Below, piece after piece: positions 1 through 5,666 of a stretch of DNA of 9,951 bases. The stretch is from CAZAJT01 sp964485585. GTDB taxonomy: Bacteria > Patescibacteriota > Microgenomatia > UBA1406 > GWC2-37-13. A program made the translations under genes and the position numbers. Numbering within the stretch: the stretch's first letter is position 1; each line of letters opens with the position of its first letter. Below the pieces are notes generated by a model. The model made no database searches. It worked only from the letters and a program-made list of their open reading frames with translations, and had not been told where the DNA came from. Location of the stretch: positions 1 to 9,951 of the forward strand of contig CAZAJT010000036.1 of the NCBI GenBank assembly GCA_964485585.1. The letters are read 5' to 3'.

Positions 1-2
1 CC

Positions 3-1565
3 TGCTTGCCAGGCGATCCTCCGGGAGCCACCTGCTATGGCTATGACGAGAGTTGCTTAAACGCCTGCTCCTCGGCCGCCGAACAGGAATGCCGAACCAA
101 AACTACTTGTTCGCCGGACACTCCTCCATCACAAATAACTTCTGCGCCTTCTCCCATACCCACCAACACATCTTCATTGCCGTCTCCGTCGCCTGCTCAA
201 ACCGTCCATACGGTTGAAGACTCGGAATTTAAGGGAGAAACAAAAGCACTCGCGGATACGAAACCGCAGAAAAAAGCCAAGATGAATATACGTGAGCCGA
301 AAGGTGACGAAATGGGTGTTATTACGTCGGTTTCCGGCGAGACCGAAATTATGTTACCTGACGAAACTATTATCAAACTGAGTGAAGGAATTAAAAATGG
401 CACTATCACTCTACCATACGGAATTCCGGAGAATACACAGATTTTTACCGGAGATGAAACGATTGTAAGAATCGGACTACGCGGCGGGGTAAGAATCGCT
501 GTTGACGCATTGAGTGAATTTACGCTGGATAAATTCAATGTGGACCGTTCAATCGCACAGCCCGACGTTTCAACACGCATGCGCCTCCATACCGGCAAGG
601 TAGATGTTGATATAGCAAAAGGTGAATTTACGTCAGACATGAAGATTGCAACACCCGCTAATACCGGGACAGTTACCGGAACGCATTTCGCCGTGGCATA
701 TGATGAGAGGACCGGAATAAGCATTTTCGAGATCTACGATGGGACCATTAAGGTCACCAATGACAAGACAGGAAAGACCGTCTCTCTTGCATCGTCTTAT
801 GACAAACCCATCAAGCGCGTAGAAATCGGAAAGGACAACAGATTTGTCTACAAGATTGCAATTCCAGGCAATGAGTGGCGAAATCGACAGGCACTCCGGG
901 TAGTTGCCGCTATTGGTTTAATCTTCGCTATCATCTTTGGATTGTATGGGAGAAGGTTGACAAAAAGCGGGCTTCCCCTTATGATCTCTCTAGTGAAGAA
1001 CAATAAAAACACAAATATTATTCTTGTTCTTGTTATAGGACTACTTGTTGGATATATCGTTTATCCTTTTGTAAATCCCTCTCAAAAACAAACTACTCAG
1101 ACACAGGATAACAAAACAGCTCCTCAATCAGATTGGCAAACATTTAATGATGAGCAGTACGGTATCTCTTTTGATTATCCTCGATCCTGGGTTGTTGAAT
1201 CGTCCACACAGGTATTTGAAAATGGAGACCTTGTTACGGTTCAAATTCTCGGCGAGACACAACAGCAAAATACAGAATTTTATGATGGAGGACGATTTAT
1301 TGTGATGACTCCAGTGCCGACAGATCTTGATCTAGATTCTTGGGTAAGCAGCCAATTTACTACCAACGACCAAATTTCAGATACAACTATAAACGGAGTA
1401 GCGTTTAAGAAAGTTTATACATGCGGACTCGGCTGTTTTACCTATTACTATTCAGTAATTAACAGTAAGGTCTATGGAATAAATACCTTTGCCGAAGGTT
1501 CAAAAAAATCAGAGTACTCAAAGACAATAGATCAAATATTGGAGACCCTTGCACTTCCTAAATAG
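3..1565 (+). CDS. Composite FecR-domain / PsbP-like membrane protein, 5' partial
   Basis: The frame is open to the left edge, so the true start is probably outside the window; a TTG at 6 is the first possible start inside it. Numbering from that TTG: a Cys-rich segment (C10, C17, C21, C29, C35), a Pro/Ser/Thr linker to about 70, and a FecR-type beta-sandwich at about 103-265, with the family hallmarks LHTGKVDV, ATPANTGTVTGTHFAV and YDGTIKV. Membrane helix 1 is at 297-317 and ends in RR. A short basic loop follows, then helix 2 (337-357), a Gln/Thr linker and a PsbP/Mog1-like domain (376-519) opening with W-x-T-F-N and ISFDYP. FecR domains are known as periplasmic or extracellular regulators or ligand-binding modules; the role here is unknown. 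By the positive-inside rule both ectodomains lie outside. G+C drops sharply between the halves (36/60 at 541-600, 20/60 at 1441-1500), and an internal promoter and start sit at the junction. It may therefore be two genes joined by loss of a stop. Domain calls are fairly sure; the single-polypeptide reading is not. Confidence 0.8.
   Translation, partial: CLPGDPPGATCYGYDESCLNACSSAAEQECRTKTTCSPDTPPSQITSAPSPIPTNTSSLPSPSPAQTVHTVEDSEFKGETKALADTKPQKKAKMNIREPKGDEMGVITSVSGETEIMLPDETIIKLSEGIKNGTITLPYGIPENTQIFTGDETIVRIGLRGGVRIAVDALSEFTLDKFNVDRSIAQPDVSTRMRLHTGKVDVDIAKGEFTSDMKIATPANTGTVTGTHFAVAYDERTGISIFEIYDGTIKVTNDKTGKTVSLASSYDKPIKRVEIGKDNRFVYKIAIPGNEWRNRQALRVVAAIGLIFAIIFGLYGRRLTKSGLPLMISLVKNNKNTNIILVLVIGLLVGYIVYPFVNPSQKQTTQTQDNKTAPQSDWQTFNDEQYGISFDYPRSWVVESSTQVFENGDLVTVQILGETQQQNTEFYDGGRFIVMTPVPTDLDLDSWVSSQFTTNDQISDTTINGVAFKKVYTCGLGCFTYYYSVINSKVYGINTFAEGSKKSEYSKTIDQILETLALPK
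957..985 (+). promoter_or_regulatory. Sigma70-type promoter inside the composite gene
   Basis: A perfect -35 TTGACA (957-962), a 17-base spacer and TATGAT (980-985) lie exactly between the FecR and PsbP-like halves. Seven bases later is GTG 993, in frame with the rest of the gene. This is the best consensus promoter in the window, and its distance to the GTG matches the leaderless pattern seen elsewhere. Confidence 0.7.
993..1565 (+). other. Nested reading: stand-alone PsbP-like membrane protein (190 aa)
   Basis: If transcription starts from the promoter at 957-985, GTG 993 gives a complete small protein beginning VKNNKNTN, followed by a membrane helix (about residues 9-28), a Gln/Thr linker and the PsbP-like domain. 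This layout (short basic N-terminus, signal anchor, polar linker, domain) matches the neighbouring gene at 1722-2438. It is offered as an alternative or additional product of the same DNA, not as a separate locus. The alternative is that the promoter is fortuitous and only the long fusion is made. Confidence 0.5.
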
Positions 1566-1681
1566 AAAGTCTTAATAATTCATTTGTCTGTTCTTGTAGA
1601 TATTCAATACTCTCGTTATACTCTAGCCATGAATAAGTTCGGTGAGCATCCAGCTTAGCGAGCTAGTTGGCACTTAATATA

Positions 1682-1708
1682 CCAAGTTTGGCCTCATTTA
1701 GAACTTGG
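1682..1708 (-). terminator. Possible hairpin between convergent genes
   Basis: CCAAGTT (1682-1688) and AACTTGG (1702-1708) form a perfect 7-bp stem with a 13-base loop, 14 bases past the stop of the minus-strand gene. There is no clear T-run, so an intrinsic terminator is only possible. Confidence 0.25.
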
Positions 1709-1721
1709 AATTAGGGACGAT

Positions 1722-2438
1722 TTATTTAGTAAATTTGAAGGTGGAGATAATTTGTTTCAACTCGCTATCAAACCCTAAATCTGCAAAAGTATAGATTTGT
1801 TTATTTTTTGCAACCACAGCTTTAAGTCCTTTTCCCATTCCTTCGATGGTATAGATAAACCCCGTCTCACCGTCAATGTTTATAGGTGAATATGTTTGGT
1901 CAGAATAATTTGAATGTGCTGTATCATTTTTCATCCACTCTAGCAACGATAGGCTCTGTGAATTTGGAAGTATCCAAACATTAATAAACGAACCACCACC
2001 CCTTGGGGTTTCTGCAATCACAGCTTCATATCCTTCTTTCGAATAAATATTTACGCCTCCCTGATCAGGATATTTATTTGCATATCGATCGTCCAATATT
2101 AGGGATTGAGGGTATCTAAAGCTAAACTTAAAACGTGTATTCTCGTATGTTTTCCAATTTGCAGTTTGGTGGGTTGTGGGATTTGCAACAAGTTGAATTG
2201 TTGGGTTAACTGCTGTTTGAGTAGGCGAAGCTGTTGGTTGGACAACTATTGGTTGTTTATTTGGCGTTTGATTTTTGCCAATTTGAATACCAGCAAATAC
2301 TGACACTGTAACAACAACTAGTTCTAATACTGTAAATAAAAAAATTGACCAATTGATAGATTTAGATGGTGGGGTGACAGGAGGTGATTGATGGAGTGGT
2401 TGAACTGGTGGAATGTTTGATTGAACTTCATTTTCCAT
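1722..2438 (-). CDS. Signal-anchored PsbP-like extracellular protein
   Basis: 238 aa. A Pro-rich cytosolic N-terminus (1-28) is followed by a membrane helix (about 31-53), a Pro/Thr/Gln linker (57-93) and a PsbP/Mog1-like domain (94-238). The domain opens NWKTYENTRFKFSFRYPQSL and ends in an amphipathic helix, LKQIISTFKF, as is usual for this fold. The domain is a paralogue of the C-terminal half of the preceding convergent gene: shared features are W-x-T-[YF]-x-N/D, [IF]-x-F-x-YP, an ING/DGETG turn in mid-domain and a final I-x-x-[IT]-[LF] helix. The ATG has no Shine-Dalgarno site, but TGATACTCT lies exactly six bases upstream, consistent with a leaderless start. Function is unknown; related domains are often found as lipid- or membrane-anchored proteins. 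Placement in the PsbP-like fold is from sequence feel, so treat the family name as probable. Confidence 0.85.
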   Translation of the reverse strand: MENEVQSNIPPVQPLHQSPPVTPPSKSINWSIFLFTVLELVVVTVSVFAGIQIGKNQTPNKQPIVVQPTASPTQTAVNPTIQLVANPTTHQTANWKTYENTRFKFSFRYPQSLILDDRYANKYPDQGGVNIYSKEGYEAVIAETPRGGGSFINVWILPNSQSLSLLEWMKNDTAHSNYSDQTYSPINIDGETGFIYTIEGMGKGLKAVVAKNKQIYTFADLGFDSELKQIISTFKFTK

Positions 2439-2444
2439 ATGTTA

Positions 2445-2453
2445 AGAGTATCA
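2445..2453 (-). promoter_or_regulatory. Extended -10 for the PsbP-like gene
   Basis: Read on the minus strand: TG-A-TACTCT, six bases, ATG. The hexamer is a poor match to TATAAT but the TGn element and the six-base spacing equal those of stronger sites in the window. Confidence 0.4.
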
Positions 2454-2646
2454 AAATGCAGATGTATTTACAATGTTTGACTCCAGTTTTTCTCTCTGAT
2501 TTGAGCTATCAGCCTAAAGCTAGAGAAAAGCCTTGATAATATGTGATAAGCTTGTGGCTAGATTAGAGTTACGATTCTCGAGCACTCAACTTTAGGTTTT
2601 CACAACAACCTTCTACTTCCTGAACCTGAGTAGACGTTGGAACTTT

Positions 2647-2655
2647 TGCTATAAT
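2647..2655 (+). promoter_or_regulatory. Extended -10 TGCTATAAT, leaderless promoter
   Basis: A perfect extended -10 with exactly six bases before GTG 2662, so +1 should be the G of the start codon. CTGAGTAG at 2626-2633 sits in the -35 zone and recurs at the same distance from the -10 at 5351. Confidence 0.7.
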
Positions 2656-2661
2656 TGGAGC

Positions 2662-3135
2662 GTGACAACAGAATTAAATGTATTAGCAAAAAACATAATC
2701 GAAGGTAATCAATATTTAGCTCTAGGAACTGTTAGCAATAATGTCTTCTGGGTTTCCCCGCTTGCTTATTCCTACGATGAAAATTGGAATTTTTATTTTG
2801 TTTCTCTTCCTTCTTCAAAACATTGTGTAAATTTATCAAAAAACGGTAAAGTCTCTTTTGCTATTTATGATTCTCATCAAGGTTGGGGAACGGGAGTCGG
2901 TTTGCAAATAGAGGGTATAGTTGAAAAAGTTAATCCGTCAGAATTTTCTAAAGTAACAAAAATATATTTCACAAGAAAATATCCTTGTGGAAATGTATCT
3001 AATGATTTTGCTGATGGACTGAAAAAATTATTAGATAATCAAACATACTTCTTTTACAAAATAACCCCCATAAAATTCTGGCTCAATAATCCCGATTCAG
3101 ATATCGACGAGCGAGTAAAAGTAAAACCACAATAA
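2662..3135 (+). CDS. Pyridoxamine 5'-phosphate oxidase family (split-barrel) protein
   Basis: 157 aa, cytosolic, GTG start fixed by the -10 element six bases upstream. The N-terminal helix leads into the family's first strands (YLALGTVSNNVFWVSPLAY), then NFYFVSLPSSKHCVNLSKN, the usual strand-turn-helix with Ser/Lys near the flavin phosphate. Next comes KVSFAIYDSHQ and then a GVGLQIEGIVEKV strand that closes the barrel. The C-terminal part (about 95-157) holds the helix and last strands (FYKITPIKFWLNN). Members bind FMN, F420 or heme, or have lost the cofactor; length fits the small general-stress / nitroreductase-like branch rather than true PdxH. The substrate cannot be read from sequence. 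It stands alone, divergent from the PsbP-like gene, and is AT-rich (16/60 G+C at 2821-2880). Confidence 0.85.
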   Translation: MTTELNVLAKNIIEGNQYLALGTVSNNVFWVSPLAYSYDENWNFYFVSLPSSKHCVNLSKNGKVSFAIYDSHQGWGTGVGLQIEGIVEKVNPSEFSKVTKIYFTRKYPCGNVSNDFADGLKKLLDNQTYFFYKITPIKFWLNNPDSDIDERVKVKPQ

Positions 3136-3264
3136 CTATCTTAACCATAATTTCTTTCAGAAAGGGGAATCTTCGCTTCATCTCTCTGGCTACATTTTGT
3201 TTAATAAGTCCTACTTCTTTTCCAACCAAAAAAAGATTTAGGGATAACTGCATCCCTCGACCTA

Positions 3265-3291
3265 GTTGCCGTGGCACTTGCAAAAGGCAAC
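3265..3291. promoter_or_regulatory. Inverted repeat over the Fic -35, possible operator
   Basis: GTTGCC (3265-3270) and GGCAAC (3286-3291) are perfect arms on either side of the -35 TTGCAA (3278-3283). A smaller palindrome, TGCCGTGGCA (3267-3276), is nested in it. The position suits repressor binding or autoregulation; this is inference. Confidence 0.35.
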
Positions 3292-3306
3292 AAAAGTGTA
3301 TATAAT
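3278..3306 (+). promoter_or_regulatory. Sigma70-type promoter of the Fic gene
   Basis: -35 TTGCAA (3278-3283), a 17-base spacer, -10 TATAAT (3301-3306). Predicted +1 is near 3313, six bases before ATG 3319. This rules out the upstream GTG at 3271 as the start. Confidence 0.7.
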
Positions 3307-3318
3307 GTTGCCATTACT

Positions 3319-4509
3319 ATGAATCAAGTCAACAAACCTCAAATCGGCCGGTATATACGACAAAGGGAGGGCTATCGTGCCTTTACCCCCTTTCCTTTTC
3401 CGCCAAAAGAACTCCTTTCTGTGTCGCCAAGTCTTTATAAAAAGCATGAAGAGGCGGTTCGTTTGATTGGGAAACTTGACGGGATTACCCGCCTATTGCC
3501 AGACAAGGACTTCTTTTTACTGATGTTTATCAAAAAAGACGCTACGTATTCAAGTCAAATTGAGGGGACACAAGCGACGCTTCAGGATGCAATTGTTGCT
3601 CAGGTTACTGATGAGCAGTCAAAGCTGCCTCCTGATGTTGATGACATTATTCACTACATTGATGCGGTTAACTATGGCATTGAACTGGCTAAAAAATTAC
3701 CTTTGTCATGGAGGTATATCTGCGAAATGCACGGCAGGTTGATGAAGAGCGCCAGAGTAACTCAACATGCCTATCCTGGTGAGTTTAGAAAGACCCAAAA
3801 CTGGATTGGCGGTAAAAATCCCAATGATGCTACTTTTGTTCCGCCATCAGTTCCTGATATGAAGAGTGCCTTGGATGATTTAGAAAAGTTCCTACACGCG
3901 CAGGATAATTTCCCAAGTCTTATTAAAGCAGGGTTGATTCATGCTCAATTCGAAACAATTCACCCTTTTGTGGATGGTAACGGAAGAACCGGCCGGATGC
4001 TCATTACATTATTTTTGCACGCAGCCGGTCTATTGGATTTGCCTGTCTTATATCTCTCCAGCTATTTCAAAAAGCACCAGAAGATGTATTACCAACGGTT
4101 AAATGAGTACCACGATGAAGACGCTCAAGTTGACGGCTGGCTGCAGTTTTTCTTGGAGGGGGTTATCGAAATAGCAGCTTCTTCAATTGAGACGTGCGCC
4201 AAGATCACCGATCTTAGGGACCGAGATTTTGCTAAGGTTCAGCAACTTGGGGTGCGGTCTGCCAGTACTACCTTAAAAATCATTCGTCAGCTGTTTAGCC
4301 AACCAATTATTGGGGTGGCTGAAATTATGAAATGGACTGGCTATTCAAAGCAAGGTTCCTATAATGTGATCGAGAAATTGCTAGAACTAAAAATTCTTGA
4401 ACCATTTGGTGATACTAATTATGGCCAAAAATACATCTATGCCGACTACTATGCTCTCTTTGACGAAGAATTTGCCCAAAAAAGGATTAAAAGTTCAGGA
4501 ACTGGTTAG
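3319..4509 (+). CDS. Fic family protein (AMP-transferase) with N-terminal inhibitory motif
   Basis: 396 aa from ATG 3319. Fic enzymes transfer AMP (sometimes other nucleotidyl groups) from ATP to a hydroxyl side chain of a target protein. The core motif HPFVDGNGRTGR (H215-R226) is complete: catalytic His, the Asp that binds metal, the GNG anion hole and both Arg. An S-x-x-x-E-G inhibitory motif (S78-G83, with E82 as the blocking Glu) precedes the Fic core, making this a self-inhibited class II Fic protein. The start, with GRYI then GYRAF-x-P-x-P-x-PP, is typical of the family's N-terminal domain. The C-terminal 320-396 looks like a winged helix (VAEIMKWTGYSKQGSYNVIEKL), so DNA binding or autoregulation is plausible. 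No antitoxin gene adjoins it. G+C is about 47% in sampled lines against about 30% in neighbours, suggesting a separate origin. Confidence 0.95.
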   Translation: MNQVNKPQIGRYIRQREGYRAFTPFPFPPKELLSVSPSLYKKHEEAVRLIGKLDGITRLLPDKDFFLLMFIKKDATYSSQIEGTQATLQDAIVAQVTDEQSKLPPDVDDIIHYIDAVNYGIELAKKLPLSWRYICEMHGRLMKSARVTQHAYPGEFRKTQNWIGGKNPNDATFVPPSVPDMKSALDDLEKFLHAQDNFPSLIKAGLIHAQFETIHPFVDGNGRTGRMLITLFLHAAGLLDLPVLYLSSYFKKHQKMYYQRLNEYHDEDAQVDGWLQFFLEGVIEIAASSIETCAKITDLRDRDFAKVQQLGVRSASTTLKIIRQLFSQPIIGVAEIMKWTGYSKQGSYNVIEKLLELKILEPFGDTNYGQKYIYADYYALFDEEFAQKRIKSSGTG

Positions 4510-4555
4510 ATTCTTTTACTGTAAATTTTGGATATTCCAGCTCGCTCATCCAATC

Positions 4556-4650
4556 AATTCGTCCGAATTCATACCATCGTTCGAGCACTTCGGCAAGCTC
4601 AGTGCTAGCACCGAGTGAAACCGAGGCGCAAGCCTTTCGGTAAACTCAGG
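4556..4650. repeat. Left repeat block upstream of the GIY-YIG gene
   Basis: The block contains a palindrome AATTCG-tc-CGAATT (4556-4569) and a hairpin AGCACT/AGTGCT (4584-4589, 4601-4606). An imperfect hairpin pairs CCGAGTGAAACCGAGG (4611-4626) with 4633-4650. GGTAAACTCA (4639-4648) is the exact reverse complement of 4922-4931, and 4611-4626 matches 4932-4947 at 14 of 16 bases. It resembles dispersed REP-like palindromic elements; the class is inferred. Confidence 0.6.
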
Positions 4651-4659
4651 GTAAACCAC

Positions 4660-4665
4660 TATAAT
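4660..4665 (+). promoter_or_regulatory. -10 TATAAT of the GIY-YIG gene
   Basis: TATAAT is followed by exactly six bases and ATG 4672, so the mRNA should be leaderless. There is no TGn extension and no clear -35. Confidence 0.6.
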
Positions 4666-4671
4666 ATAAAA

Positions 4672-4995
4672 ATGTGGTATGTTTATATGCTTCTTTGCGA
4701 TCAAAAAACTTTTTATGTTGGAATAACAACCGATGTAAAAAATAGATTAAACAATCATAAAACTAAACAATCTTTTTTTACAAAAAAGTTTTCTGATATA
4801 CAGTTTGTTTACTGTGAAAAATATAAAAACAAATGTGAAGCAGCGAAGCGGGAAAAACAGTTAAAAGGTTGGAGTCATGCAAAGAAACAGATGTTGGTAG
4901 ATGGAAAATTGGGTAACTTTGTGAGTTTACCCCGAGCGAAGCCGAGGAGAATCCATGCGGGGGAGCAGAGTCTGATACAATCAATATATGTCTAA
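4672..4995 (+). CDS. Small GIY-YIG endonuclease (UPF0213/YhbQ-like)
   Basis: 107 aa from ATG 4672, chosen over the ATG at 4615 because the family begins exactly here (MWYVYMLLC), a TATAAT lies six bases upstream, and 4615-4671 is repeat DNA. GIY motif as VYM (4-6), YIG motif as YVG (15-17), Arg25 in DVKNRLNNH, and the metal-binding Glu in AAKRE (E61) followed by QLKGWS. The single-domain size fits the YhbQ-like group; such proteins cut DNA, but the natural substrate of this branch is poorly defined. The conserved fold ends near residue 78. Residues 84-107 are encoded by the right-hand repeat and look like read-through tail, not domain. The end overlaps the next gene by 8 bases. Inverted repeats on both sides suggest that gene and repeats form one unit. 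Confidence 0.9.
   Translation: MWYVYMLLCDQKTFYVGITTDVKNRLNNHKTKQSFFTKKFSDIQFVYCEKYKNKCEAAKREKQLKGWSHAKKQMLVDGKLGNFVSLPRAKPRRIHAGEQSLIQSIYV
4922..4947. repeat. Right repeat copy flanking the GIY-YIG gene
   Basis: TGAGTTTACC (4922-4931) is the inverted partner of 4639-4648. The adjoining CCGAGCGAAGCCGAGG (4932-4947) repeats 4611-4626 with two mismatches. It lies within the 3' end of the endonuclease coding frame. Confidence 0.6.
4973..4981 (+). promoter_or_regulatory. Extended -10 TGATACAAT, leaderless promoter
   Basis: TG-A-TACAAT with six bases to ATG 4988. It lies inside the last codons of the GIY-YIG frame, so the membrane-protein gene has its own promoter despite the overlap. Confidence 0.6.
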
Positions 4996-5293
4996 GAACC
5001 CTATTATTAATTCTCTTAGCGCTTCAGCTTACATCATCCTTGTTGTCTCTGTTATGACCTTCGTGACTCAACCTCTAAGGAATAAGCCTGATACCTTTTT
5101 CGCTCCAATCACATTTTTATTTGTGTTTACTCTCTCTGTTGTAGTAATGGCTTTCCTGTTTTTTTACCAACCCCTTCTGCTATTTATTGAAGGAGAGAAA
5201 AAAGCAGCAGTAAACCTATTTGTGAAAACCGTAGGCATCTTTGCAGTTATCACTGCTGTTGTTTTGATTCTGCTTTTTTCCGGTCTAATCTAG
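4988..5293 (+). CDS. Three-helix membrane protein, unknown function
   Basis: 101 aa with three predicted membrane helices, at about 10-29, 38-62 and 79-100. Between helices 1 and 2 is a polar turn with RNKPDTFFAP, and between 2 and 3 a charged loop EGEKKAA. Both look like conserved-family signatures, not random loops, and I have the impression of similar proteins in Patescibacteria genomes, but I cannot name a family. No signal peptide, no Cys, no catalytic motif. The first 8 bases overlap the GIY-YIG gene; the start is supported by TGATACAAT six bases upstream and by the MSKNPIINSLSASAY opening. A structural or transport-accessory role would be a guess. Confidence 0.8.
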   Translation: MSKNPIINSLSASAYIILVVSVMTFVTQPLRNKPDTFFAPITFLFVFTLSVVVMAFLFFYQPLLLFIEGEKKAAVNLFVKTVGIFAVITAVVLILLFSGLI

Positions 5294-5347
5294 ATTTAGA
5301 GCAATTTCTGAGACTCATTTGTTATGCTGAGTAGGCTTTGTGAGAAT

Positions 5348-5356
5348 TGCTATAAT
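5348..5356 (+). promoter_or_regulatory. Extended -10 TGCTATAAT of a decayed gene
   Basis: A perfect extended -10, six bases before ATG 5363. CTGAGTAG (5327-5334) precedes it exactly as at 2626-2633: over the 31 bases from CTGAGTAG to TATAATT the two promoters agree at 24. It may be a promoter that has outlived its gene. Confidence 0.6.
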
Positions 5357-5362
5357 TTTTTC

Positions 5363-5603
5363 ATGTAAATTACTTCTGTTGAGGAAATTAAAAAACTTGC
5401 AGAAAAAATATTCATCTTTAAGTGAAAAATGACATTTTCATATTTTAACCCTAGAATGCCAACTTAATAATTTAAAGAAGTTTGCCCTCATTCTTGAAAA
5501 TGGAACCGATAATAAATCATTTGTGTGTTATTCAGAAAAGCCCTCTATGGATATTTCCCTGAACGGACTTGTGGTGAGCGAAGTCGAATTGCCAAGGCAA
5601 TAG
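5363..5603 (+). pseudogene. Decayed small gene with intact promoter
   Basis: The largest gene-free stretch (5294-5666) contains the remains of a reading frame. From ATG 5363: codon 2 is TAA, then ITSVEEIKKLAEK. After the A-run at 5403-5408 the sense frame shifts by one base to YSSLSEK, TGA (5430-5432), HFHILTLECQLNN and LKKFALILENGTDNKSFVCY, running on to TAG 5601-5603. Both in-frame stops are single C-to-T changes from sense codons (CAA, CGA), and the shift falls in a homopolymer, as expected for decay of one gene of about 70-80 codons. The last dozen codons overlap a REP-like repeat, so the original 3' end may have been replaced. I do not recognise the family. The alternative is chance open frames; the start-proximal promoter argues against that. 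Confidence 0.5.
5565..5590. repeat. Third copy of the GAGCGAAG-type repeat
   Basis: GAGCGAAGTCGA (5576-5587) matches GAGCGAAGCCGA at 4934-4945 with one mismatch, in a locally G+C-rich island starting near 5560. It suggests the repeat family is dispersed and not confined to the endonuclease. Confidence 0.4.
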
Positions 5604-5651
5604 TCAGAGCGATCGTTCATATTTTAAGATGAAAAGACATATTTTGTATTT

Positions 5652-5660
5652 TGATAGAAT
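5652..5660 (+). promoter_or_regulatory. Extended -10 TGATAGAAT, leaderless promoter
   Basis: TG-A-TAGAAT, six bases, GTG 5667. Same geometry as 4973-4981. Confidence 0.6.
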
Positions 5661-5666
5661 AGAATT

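Noticed and set aside
197..724. Long minus-strand open frame opposite the FecR domain
   Set aside because: It mirrors a well-supported FecR coding frame, has a Ser/Val/Ile-rich shadow composition and no domain motif.
2513..2596. CCTAAAG / CTTTAGG inverted pair in the 2439-2661 gap
   Set aside because: The 7-base arms are 70 bases apart with no link to a start or stop; likely chance.
3271..3318. Upstream GTG extension of the Fic gene
   Set aside because: The extension covers the -35 and -10 of a good promoter, and family similarity begins after ATG 3319.
4615..4671. Upstream ATG extension of the GIY-YIG gene
   Set aside because: The extra residues are repeat-encoded, and the TATAAT at 4660 lies inside the extension.
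5301..5350. GCAATT / AATTGC inverted pair before the pseudogene promoter
   Set aside because: Arms of six bases with a 38-base loop and no T-run; insufficient for a terminator or operator call.
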